The notes below the pieces were generated by a model. It saw nothing but the letters and a program-made list of their open reading frames with translations. It was not told the DNA's origin and did no database searches. This document shows positions 51,542 to 63,500 of a stretch of 64,000 nucleotides of DNA, in pieces. Both the position numbers and the translations under genes were made by a program. Where the stretch lies: NCBI GenBank assembly GCA_018819225.1, contig JAHJQN010000002.1, positions 1-64,000 of the forward strand. The letters are read 5' to 3'. Source of the stretch: Microcaldota archaeon (GTDB lineage Archaea; Micrarchaeota; Micrarchaeia; Norongarragalinales; SBBD01). Each line of letters opens with the position of its first letter. Position 1 is the stretch's first letter.

Positions 51542-54500
51542 GTGAAGCATGCTGAGCCACTCAGGCGGAGAAGCCAGACCACGCTACTTTTTTCCTTAGT
51601 TTGGCTCACCTTTTTCGTTGGATTCCTGTTTCAAGCCATTGGCATTGTCAGCGAAACCGCGGTCTCGAATCCCATCGCATTGCAAGAAGAACTGCAGGCC
51701 CCGACTCCAGCCCCGACCCCTGTTCCCTCGCTTCTTCCTTCACAAACTCCTTCTTCTGCTCCTTCACCTGAAACCACTACGACTCCTGTTCCTACGCCTT
51801 TCCCTCCCGATGAAGAAAACCTTTCGCTTACCCCTACTCCTTCAACGGATGCCTCGCCTGCTCCTACTCCCGATTCAACGCCCCTCCCTTCCTCAAGCGC
51901 TTATCCTTCATTGAACGTAACCGCTGCACCCACCCCGGATTCAACCGCAACTCCTTCACTGGAAGCGAATGCCACGCCCACGATCAACGTTACGGTTGCT
52001 CCCACCCCTATGATCAACGTCACCGCGATCCCAACCATTAATGCGACTCCGACTATTCCCATTAACGCCACGCCTTCCCCTACTGCAAATGAGACGCCGA
52101 CCCCTACGATCAAACCTCCAGCAAACGAAACAAACCAAACCAATGAAACGAATGACACGCTTACCTTGCTAACGCTCCAGATTTCCGAACCCGTTTATGC
52201 GGATCGGGATTTCATTGTAGACGCGGTTCTAACCACGGAACTCGGGGCCCCGGTAATGAACGCGATTATTTCTTTGGAAGTAATACGCGAGTTTCAAGCC
52301 GTTGAATACGGAAGCGACGTGCGCAATGAACCCCTTTCTGCGACAACGAATGAAGCCGGCATAGCGTCCTTCACCTTAAACTTGAACGCCGGTACGCATA
52401 CCTTGAAGGCGTTGTTTGAAGGAAACGAGGCATTCCAATTACTTCCCTCGGAAGCGCGCAAAAAGCTTCGCGTCATCGCACTCGAGCCTGGTCAAGCGGC
52501 TACCCAACTCATTCTCACCTTGAACACTACAACCCCAATCCCCAATGAGGCTATCTTAGCTGAGGGTTTTCTTTCTTTCGTGAACGGCTCGGGCATTCCG
52601 AACGAAAGCGTTCAGTTTTCTGTTGATGATGAATGGCTTGGAAATGCGGGCACGAACGAAAACGGTTCCGTCTTTATGCAATACGCGGTTCCCGAAGGAA
52701 TGAACGGCACGCATTTCCTTGAAGCCCTTTTCAATGGAACCGCGAATCTTACTTCCTCGTTTGATTCGGTTGCATTTACGATAACGATTCCTTCCTCGAA
52801 TGAAACCAACCAGACCAACCAAACGAATCAGACGAACCAAACCAACGGAACGGATCTTAACGGAACCCACCAGACGTTCTTGAAATTGGATGTTCCGGCC
52901 CTGCACTTGCGAAACGACCCTCTACACGTTCGCGTGCGCGCGTCCGTTCCCAACACCTCGTTCGTTTTGTGGCTGGAGGTTCCCGAAACCTTTTTTGCAG
53001 TCAATCGAACCGCCACCTCCTGCGAGAACTCGTGCGCGTGGGACGTCGAACTCGATGCCTCCCAATCCTGGCCCGGTGAAAAAGAAATTACGGTGCACTT
53101 GGAGTCTCCTGAACAGAACCTTTCCGAAAGCGCTTCTCTGGCTTTGCTGGGCCGCTCCGAGTTGCACCTTTCGTTGAACGCTTCTTCCGTGCGAGCTAAT
53201 GAAACCGTTCAAGCCCGCGTTTACCTGCAGCTCGACAGCGAAGACGTACTGGAAGCGTATCCCGTCGAGTTCTTTGTAGACAATGAAAGCGCGGGAAAGA
53301 ACGAAACCAATGAAACCGGGGAAGCGCTCTTCGATTACGCGCCCCCTTCATCCAAGAAACGCGTGCGCGCCCTGCAAGCGGTTTTCGCGGGAACGGATTA
53401 CATTCTACCGGCTTCTTCCATCGCCCTCTTCGAGAACGCGGACGCGCCCTCCCTGTTGACTGCGGACATCCGAGGCCTGCGTTCCCATTACACGGCCGGC
53501 GAAGAAATAGCGTTCGAGGTCCTAGCGCTCAACCAATACGCGGAAAAAGTTGATTCGGCAGGCATTGCGGTTTTACTTGAATACCCGGATGGAAATCAAA
53601 CCTCTCTTCGCATTAAGGAAAAAGAGGGCGTGCGATACGTTTCCTTCCCAAGAGGAGAACTGACGCTTCCCGGAATCTACAAAGTGAAAGTAGTCGCTTC
53701 TTATGTGAAAGGCGAGCCCACGCTTCAAGCCGCAACGGAAATCAGCGAAACCATCATTACCCCTTCGCCGACTTCCGGTTTCAAGGCCATTGAACGCATG
53801 CGCGAAATCGAGTCCTTGCAGCAAAACGTCCGCGCCACGGACTTGATTCCCACGCCTCTTGCGTTCGACGAACCCGAGGCCGGCGTTTCCATTTATCCGA
53901 ATGTTGCGGGATTCGATTCCCTCTCAATCGGAGAAAGCGTGGAGGGCGCTGCTGAAAAGGAATTTGCTCTCGGGCTCGTCAACATCAACACGAACCAAAC
54001 CGTTTACGCCCCTTCATCCCTGGTCAACGTATTCGTTGGAGTGGTGGCGAACGACGGAGCGCGAGTTGACGGGGCAAACGTCAGCGTCAACATCACCTCT
54101 CCATCCGGACTCAACCAAAGCTTTTCCACAACGGACTACACGATCACGGACAACTGGAACGGCATCTACGATCTGAGCTACTTTGCAACGGAAGTCGGCG
54201 CGTATACTATCACGGCGCATGCCGAGCGCTTCGATGTCAATCAAGTCGCCAACAGCACGTTTGAAATCCGCGCCTCTTTTCCCATGGATATTGACCGCGA
54301 GTTCTCTACGGTTATATGGCCCCAGCCGCAACTCGCGATATTCAATCTTCACGCCCGGGAAACGCTCCTGAATGCCTCGTTCACGGAATTCGTTCCGCAC
54401 GGATTCGAAGTCTATTCGAGTCCCGAAGCCATCATCCAAAACAATTCCGAAAACGTTTCCATCACGTGGCCGCTTGGCGATGTGGCAGCCGGAACGGACC

Positions 54501-57500
54501 TGCAATTGTTTTACCGTTACACGCCTCCCCCTGAATCGCCTCGCCTCTATCCCTTGGGTGCGGCACGCCTGGATTACGATCTCGGCGGCTTCGAGGAAAC
54601 GCGTCCCTTCTCGCTTTCCGTGGACGACTGGGGGTTCATCCACGACTTCACGTTCTACTACGATTCCTCGTTCGGAGGTTCCAATCCGACGCCGTGGCAT
54701 CCCATGGCGTTATGCGCCAACACTTCCTACAACGTCAGCGTCGGCATCACGAACCTGCATTCAGGCGCGGACACCGACGAGGACATCATCATCCAGAGCG
54801 CTACGGGCGCCGTGTTTTCCGCGCTGCCTTCCAACGGCTGGAATCTTGGCGCGGGGGACACCGGGACCCACAAACTGCGGCTCTGCGACTCGGACGGAGG
54901 TACCGGAGGGTGCGCCGACCCGGTCTATGCACGCAACCGCACGGACTACAACGTTTCCGCGAACAAGACCGGCACGTTTACGCTGCGCTCGTACATGATT
55001 CAGCGGAACGGAGTCGTGCAGTTCTTCAGCAACCGACAGCAAGTGCAAGTGTTCCAGTGTACGGGAGTCGCGCAAGCCAATCGTCCTTTACGCGCGCTTG
55101 GAACGGACGGCCACCCCAACCAGCTCATCCGGGGAACCGTAAACACGATCGCCATGCCCTTGTTCAACTACGAAACCAGCGCTCAAAACGCGGTCAACGT
55201 CACGCTCGAAGTCAAGGACGTTACCCTCTCGACCATGGATTGGTGGACGGAGGAAAATCTTACGCAGACGCGCGACTTTTCCGGCTCAACGCTTGGTGTC
55301 AATCCCTCGTTCAACGAAAGCGTTGTTCGTTGGCGAGTACACGTTCCCGCTGACGCCGACGACGTAACCTTCACGGCGAACGTGAACGTGAGCTACTCTG
55401 GCGGCTCGCGCGTTTACTCTACGCAATTCACGCTTCAACCGCTACCCATCGTGTTATACACGGGCCTTGCAAACTATACGACGGACACAACATCGAACGT
55501 AAACGATCGAACCAACCAGACCATCGGCTTCTGCAACTTCTACGATCGTCCGGTTAATGCGACGCTGCGAGAGGAATGTCCGGGAGCGTATTTCTGCAGG
55601 ACGAGCAACCCCGTTGTATCCGATCCCATGCCCGACGTAAACCTTGAAGGATTTCTCGAATGGCAGAACCGTAGTCTGGATCCCAGCCAATGCTTCGGAA
55701 CGGCCATCGAGTATTATCACGCCGATGAAAACCCGGGAGTGCATACGTTCGTGCAGACCGTGATCTGGGACGATGGATTGCTTGGAATCGATGAGTTCCT
55801 TTCTGTTTCCCAATACAATGCGGATCAAACCGCCCCCTATGCCATCATCTCCAATGATAATGTGTCTGAAAACGCGAACACGTCCGTAGCACAGAACGCT
55901 ACTTTCTCACCAGTGCTCCGAATCGTCAACCGCGGAGGCGCGCAAGGCAATAATATGCTCCGCATGCACTACAACGAGCTATGGGTTCCGCAAGGCTTCT
56001 CTCGGCCGCAAGCTTTCGTCGGTATCCCCTCTGGATCCGGAGGTTCTTCACCGCTGCTACCCGGTTTCCCCATCGGCTCCGAGGAAGAAGGCTGGTGGAG
56101 CAAGTTCGTGAGCTTTTCGGAAGAAAACGAATTGGCCGAGGCAACTGGCGAACTCTACGTGAATTTCAAGACCAACGCGTCCTTCACCGTAGATTATCCT
56201 CCCGGAGGAAAGCTCTTCCAGTTCTGGAGCAACGGAGGTGTTGACTCCCCGCTTCCGCGCCAGTACCGCATGATGCAGCAGAAGTACGTCGTAGAGGTCA
56301 AAGGCCCGGAAATCAAGACCGTTCGAAGAATTTACAACGAGAGCACGGGCCAGTGGACGAAAAACATTCCGGACACGCTGACCTGCGGAACCTACAATTT
56401 CAGCATCGAGGTCATCAACCGCGGCAACTGGAACGTGACTGGAGCCATTGTAAACGAAACGTTCCCATCACAAGTGTCGGCAGGCAACTTCACTCCCTCG
56501 AACGATTCCGGAGGCGATTATTTCGCGTACTGGAACGAGGGAAGCGGCTTGAATTTGTACGCGAACGGAACCTTGGGCTCCCGGTTCTACAACTACACGT
56601 TCACGCTTCCCCTCGGAACCGCGAACGATACCGTCTTCAGAGTCAACGTCACGAACGGGTCCAATTACGTGGACCATTACGGCCAATTTTATTCCATTGA
56701 TCTGGTTTGCACGGACATTCCGCAGTTCCGTAGCGTGAACGTCACGAACCAGACCATGGGCTGGGGGTTCACGAAAAACTTTTCCGTTGAAGTCTTCAGC
56801 CAATTCCACAACCTGACCGTCAACTTGTCGGTTTCCCAAAATCCTGCAAGCGGTTTCCAGACCATCAACTGGACTTTCGTGAACGATTCGGGGAACTGGG
56901 GGTGGGCGAACTTCACGCAAAGCTTCAATTCTACCGATGTGGGCACGTGGTACTTCAAGTTCCAGGCGTGGGACGAGGATGACAACAGCAACTCGAGCAT
57001 CGTTGACGTCGTCGAAACCTTTTACGTTGTCCAAAAGGACACCGTAACCGCGCAGCACATTTTCGGTAACCTCAGTACATCCAACCGTTCAGGTTCCCAA
57101 GTCGCGCCGTTGATCGTGCGCCTGACGGACACGAACGGCTCCGTGCTGGACGGACAGGAAATCAACGTTTCCGTTACCACGGACGGAATTTCCTTCGGCT
57201 CCGCCACGGCCAACATCACTAACGGGTCCGGCGACGTTCACCTGGATTTCGATGCCACATGCGTTCCGCTGTATTCGGTCGGGACCCAGCGATGGAAAGT
57301 AGAAATTTCCGGCAGTGCAGCGTACAACGACTTCACGAGCGAATTGTATTATCTCTATGTACGGGGCAATCTGCTCAACAACCAGTCGGATCCCACGGGC
57401 GCCAGCAATTTCACTGAAGGGGACGACGTCACGATTCTGGGGAGCGTGACCGACGACTGCACCACCTACCAGCCAGGGGCTACGGTCCAGTTCAATTTGA

Positions 57501-60500
57501 CGGGCGACTGGAAATACTATCAATGCACTCCGACGAACGATCTGGGAGGGGGATTCTATCGATGTATTTGGGAAACAAATGGCTTGTATGGCGGATGGTA
57601 CAACGTCACTCAGAACTCCTCGCTTGCGAATCATTACCAAAACTTCAGCGTTGCAAACAACTACTCGAATCCCGGAGGCAGTTTGTTCTACTTGTACGGA
57701 AAAGTCAAGCTATCCGGACCCAACGCAACGCCTACCGGAGAAGGCTGGGGGCGGGCGGTCAACTACAGCGTCAATTATACCGCCCCGCATCCGGATGTGG
57801 CATCCACGGCTCGCCTGGAGCTCGAGTGTCCTGGTTGCAGCCCCGAAGTGCTTCCGTTCGAAGTCTCTCCGCAATACGATTGCGTGGGCTGCGACAACGT
57901 ATCCGCGAGCTGGAATTACAATTATTCTTGTACGACGATCGGAACGTGGTATTACACGTTCCGAGGAAATACGTCGGAAGGAACGAGTTCCGCGACTTCG
58001 CAATTCAATCACTTGGTTACGAAAGACACGGAGACCATTGATTATTACGCGGGAAATAATACGATCGCTAATCGATCCGGCAGCCAAGTCCGAGCCATTT
58101 CAGTTATCGTTAACGATACCGATCGAAATCTGGCTCCGGATCCCGCGGCAACGGTCTGGTTTAATGTAAGCACCAATTCTTCCGCCAATGTCTCGTTGGG
58201 AAGCAATTCCACGAATACGACGGGAGTCGCTTTTTACGATTTCAACCCGTCTTGCGATTACGGTGTGGGGTATCGGAACTGGAGCGCGTTCATCAATTCA
58301 ACTGAAGCGTGTTATGCCGTAAACGGGACGAGCATCCTAAACGTTTCCGTGTACGGAGATTTCGCTTTCAACGTCACGGATCCCAACGGCGACGAATACG
58401 TTGCGGGAAACATCACGAACATCAGCGTGGAAGTGCAGGACGAGTGCGGCTTGCTTCTCACGGATATCGCAACCAACCGCATCTGGTTCTCGATCGCAGG
58501 GCCTTTCAACACGACGGTATGCGATTCCACGAACATCACCAGCATGGGAAACGGCACCTACATTTGTACGTGGAATACGACGAATTACTGGGCCGGCTAT
58601 TACGATGTGACGATCAACGCCACAAAAGATTTCTACAACTACTATGAGCACTTGGACAACAACACGGTGCGCTTGTTGTCCCCCAACAACACCGCGCCCC
58701 TCGTATTGAACGAAAGCGTTTCCCCGGATCCCGGCGGCTGGAGCGACTCGTTCAATTTCTCTGTTCGCGTCCAGGACGCGGAGAGCAACAACGTGTTCGT
58801 CGCATTATACGATGCGAACACGACCGTGGGTCCGTTCCGTCATTTCGAGAACCAGACTTGCACTTCCTGTAACGATCAGCAAGTCAATTTCACGATCGAC
58901 AAGACCATACACAATTACACGTGCGCCGACATGGGGACGAAGTACTATAAGTTCAATGCCACGGACGATGAGGGCATCACGAACGAGTCCGTGGTTTCAA
59001 ACTGGACGATCGAGGAAGACAATACGACTGCGTTGCACTACGCGGGAAACGAATCGTATGTCAACCGGTCGGGCACGAACTCCACCTTATTGTACATTCA
59101 AGTCAACGACACCGACAACCAGTCGTTCGTTCCCGCTGAAGTGAATTCCACGGTTTGGATTACGACGGACGGAAGCAATTACGATTTGGGAGGCGTCAAC
59201 GTCACGAACGCGTCCGGAGTCACGAACCGGTCCTTCGATCCCTCGTGCAGTTACGCGGTGGGAGAACAGCGTTGGAAAGGAGGCGCCAGGGATGAAACGT
59301 GTTACGAGGACACGAACTCCACGGACTACCTATCCGTTTACGTCGTCGGAGACTTTGTCCTCAACATTTCCGAACCCGTCAATCAGAATACGAGTAACAT
59401 AACGGCAGGAAACAACATCACGCTGAAGGCGGAGGTGCAGGACGAGTGCGGATTGCTGGTGGACGCGGCTTCGGTCAATTTCAGCGTCGAACACCGTGGA
59501 ACCATATACGATTGTCCCCTAACCGAAGAAAACGGCACGGGAATCTACAACTGCACGTTGCAGACGGACAATTTCATTGCGGGTTCCTACCAAGTGCACG
59601 TCGACGTCAACAAGACGTTCTACAATAATGCATCGACTACGAAGGATTACGCGTTCCACATCGAGAATGGAACGAACTTAACGGTTCAGAATGTAACTCC
59701 TCGCAGTTCGTATTGGGGAGACACCTATAACTTCACTGTAAACGTCACGGATCCGGATGACAACACGACGGTTTACTTGTGGCAGAAGCGACCGGGGGGC
59801 ACGTGGACATTCATTTCGCAACAGGATTGTTTCAACTGCACGAACTCGCAGCTGCTTTTCCAAGACAGTTCGCACAGCGCGTGCTCGTTCTTCGGTAACT
59901 GGACGTGGAAATTCAATGCCACGGACTCGTTTGGAAACCTTTCCTCGCTTTCGGATGACTGGTTCAACCTCACGAAACGAAATCTTATTACCGCATCTCG
60001 CGAAGGGGATTTGGATGCCTGGAAGCGTAACACGAATTCTTCGCAGATGACCATCGCGTTTATCGATGCAGTTGACCCGGATCTCGATATAGGAAGCGGA
60101 GTCGTTGGAACGCTTTACGTGACTACGAACAATTACACGTATGTTGGAAACGGCTCCAATACATCGGTCAATGGAAATGTATCGCGTATTTGGCAGCCCG
60201 CATGCGGTTTCGATGTCGGACAACACGTGTTCAGCATCGGAGTAGCGGAAACCTCTTGTTATTTCGCAACGAATTCTTCAAACTACAGCGCCGAACTCTG
60301 GGCCCCTCCGTTGAACAACAATGCGACGCAGCCCCATAATGGCGCATGTTATTTGGTCGGCGATTCCATTACGATGAACGGAACCATTCACGATGAATGT
60401 GAAGCAGTGGTGGGAGCGTCCCCCGTTAACTTCTACGCGCAACGCAGCTCGTATTTCGCTGCAGGCGCCACGACGGATTTGGGCGCCGGAAACTACAGTG

Positions 60501-63500
60501 CAGACTGGGATTCCTCTGGACGATCCTACGGCGTCTACAACATTTCATTGAACAGCTCGAAATCCTACTACGATAAAGGAGAAAACAAGAGCATGGATGC
60601 GTTGCGCTTAGCGTCCGTTCCTCAACTCTGGAACCACACCGTCGATATTTCGAGTGATGGATGGGGAGTTCAGCGCCAAGTCAACGTCACGGCGCGCAAC
60701 GGCGACGGAGAAAACTTCGATATTTTCTTCTGGGCGCGCGCTGCCGATGAAGCCTGGGAGCTCATGGATTCCCAGACGTGCAGCAATTGTCTCTTCGAGG
60801 AAGTGAAGACGTTCTATTTCATGAGCTCGTGCTCGAACTTGACGGCGAACGCCACGTGGGAGTACAAGTTCAACACTTCGGGAAGCAGCTCGTGCGGATC
60901 CTTCAGCAATGAAACCTCGGTTCAAAACTTCACGCTCGAAAAGGATAACGTATCCGTTTCCTTGCTGTCCATTGACACGAATGTTTCCCGAATTGATAGC
61001 AACCGGATTCAGCTTTCCGCTCGCGTGAACGACACGGACAACGGAACGCTCGTTGGCGCCAGCGTTAATTCCACGTTCTGGGTTACGTACAACTTCACTG
61101 CCTATGACCCGGGTTGGACGAACTTAACGAATGCCTCTGGAGAAACCATGTATTTCTTCAATCCGTGGTGTGCCTATAACGCCTCGATTCACTATTGGAA
61201 AGTGGGCGTATTGAACGATAGCTGCTACTCGAATAAGAATTCCACCGAGGGCTCCTTTGATGTCATCGGGCGCATGAATGTCACGATTGAAATTCCGCCC
61301 ATTGAAGATACTTTCAATGTCACGGACGATATACCGATTTCTTGGAACGTCCAAAGCGATTGTTCGGAGGAAGGCTATTTACCGGATCTGGAGCCGACCA
61401 CGGGATTCACGAACGTCACCTTAATCTTCAATACCACGGGCAATCCTTCCTCGAATGCGTGTTCCCCGGTCAACAACTCGTACAACGGAACATACAATTG
61501 CTCGTGGAATACCTCGGAGGAGCCTCAAGGCAATTGGACGATCCGCATTTTCGGAAACAGGACCTATTACGATGAGAACCAAACCGACTTCACGAACTGG
61601 ATCAATCTTTCCAACCGGCAGACCAACGCGACGGATCCCATTGTCAACGTTTCCATGGACGGGTGGGGCGCCGTATTCCAGTTCAACACAACGGTGAGCG
61701 ACCCCGAAGCGGATGATGTTACTTGCAAGCTATTCGTTAACTCGGGAAGCGGATGGAAGGAGTTTGGTTCCGATGTGGTATACGGGGGGAGCGGAAACTG
61801 CAGCGTCGTTGTCAATAATTTCGCGTGCGGTGACATAAACAACGAATCCTCTTTCTTGTTCCAAATCGATGACAACGCGTCCGCCAAGCAATTCAATACC
61901 ACTACCAACACGTCACTGAACTTGACGGAAGACGAGCTCATCGTATACTATATTTCAGGAAACTTCACGGATGTCAACCGAACCGGAACGAATACTTCCC
62001 TGTATCGAATGCGGGTTTATGACAATGACAATTTAGCGTTTGCTCCCGCGGGCGTCAATACTTCGGTCTGGGTGACCTTGAACAACGGCATCGCGTGGGA
62101 TTCCGGCAACTACTCGACGACGGATTCCAGCGGCTATATCGACTATAATTTCAATCCGACCTGCAGCTATACTGTCGGACAACAAAACTGGGTAGGCGGA
62201 GTGAGTAACGACAATTGTTACTTGGATACGAACATCACGGAAACCATGAATCTCACGATTAATGGAACCATTAACTCGTACTTGGTCGGCCCCAACGGAA
62301 CCGAAGTGCTTCGTGGAGACAATGTCACCATTCGGGTCAACGCCACGGATGATTGTAGCGTGGCTATGGAGAACGCGTCCTCCATGTTCTATGCCGTTCA
62401 CCGGAATTCCTCAACGGGTTATGCGTGCGGCGATCCGCAAAATGAAGCCACGGGTTTCTACAACTGTACGCTCAACACCACGAGTTTCGCTCTCACGCAC
62501 GGCGGCGGATTCTACAGCGCCATCAACCTCTCGCAGCCGTATTACATCAACGCCACGCTCAACATTTCTTATAACGCAACGAATTCATCGTTCTGGCATG
62601 AGCTGATTCCCCTTCTTTCCGACGAAGCCGTTACGCCTTCAACAGGAGGCTGGGGAGAAACGTTCTATTTCACCGTAAACGGAACGGACTACGACAATGA
62701 CACGATCACGATTTACGCGTACTTCAAGCAATTGACTCCCGTGGCGGGATCGTGGACCCTCTTAGGTTCGCAAGCCGTCACCGGATTCAACCAGACCGCG
62801 AATTTCACGAAAACCTTCTCCACCGATCCCGCGAACATTGGCAACTGGAGCGTACGATTTAATGTAACGGAAGATGATGTCTGGAACTTTACGGCTCCGG
62901 ATGTGAATTTCACGGTGGAGAAAGACGATACGAATGTCACGTACGTTTCCGGCAACCTTTCGAACGTGAGCCGAATCGGCACCAACTTTACTACGCTGCG
63001 CTCGAGGGCTTTTGACGAGGACAAGGTGACTCAGAATATTGGGTCGCATGAAGGACGCTTCTGGATGACGAAAGACGGAACAAACTGGGATGCCGGCACG
63101 CAGATTTACACGAACGCATTCGGCAATTTCACGGTAACGAACGCGCAATTCGAACCGGATTGTACTTATGAAGTGGGTCCGCAGCAATGGAAGATGGGCT
63201 TGCTGGAAGCCGACTTGTATAAAGCCTCCAACATGACGGCTAATGCGACTATTGATTTGCGCAGCGAATTCGATCCAGAAATGATCGGTCCGCGTAATGC
63301 CACGTACATCAAGGGTTCCGATGATGTTCCGTTGTACGCGAATCTATCGGATCTGGGCGGGTGCGGGCTCGTGAACGACAGTACGGTATATTTCCAAGTG
63401 GATTCCGCATACGCCTGCGGGCAAGCAACGGATCTCGCGAACAATGGCACCTACAATTGTACGATTCCGGCAGCGATTATGGGTTCATGGGCATACGGAT

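Noticed and set aside
52799..52866. Short direct repeats that could suggest CRISPR or a minisatellite
   Set aside because: They encode Asn-Gln-Thr runs in the giant protein's reading frame and have no unique spacers.
54014..54700. 228-codon minus-strand frame inside the giant surface gene
   Set aside because: Arg/Val-rich antisense shadow of Asn/Thr-rich codons; no start signals and no family.
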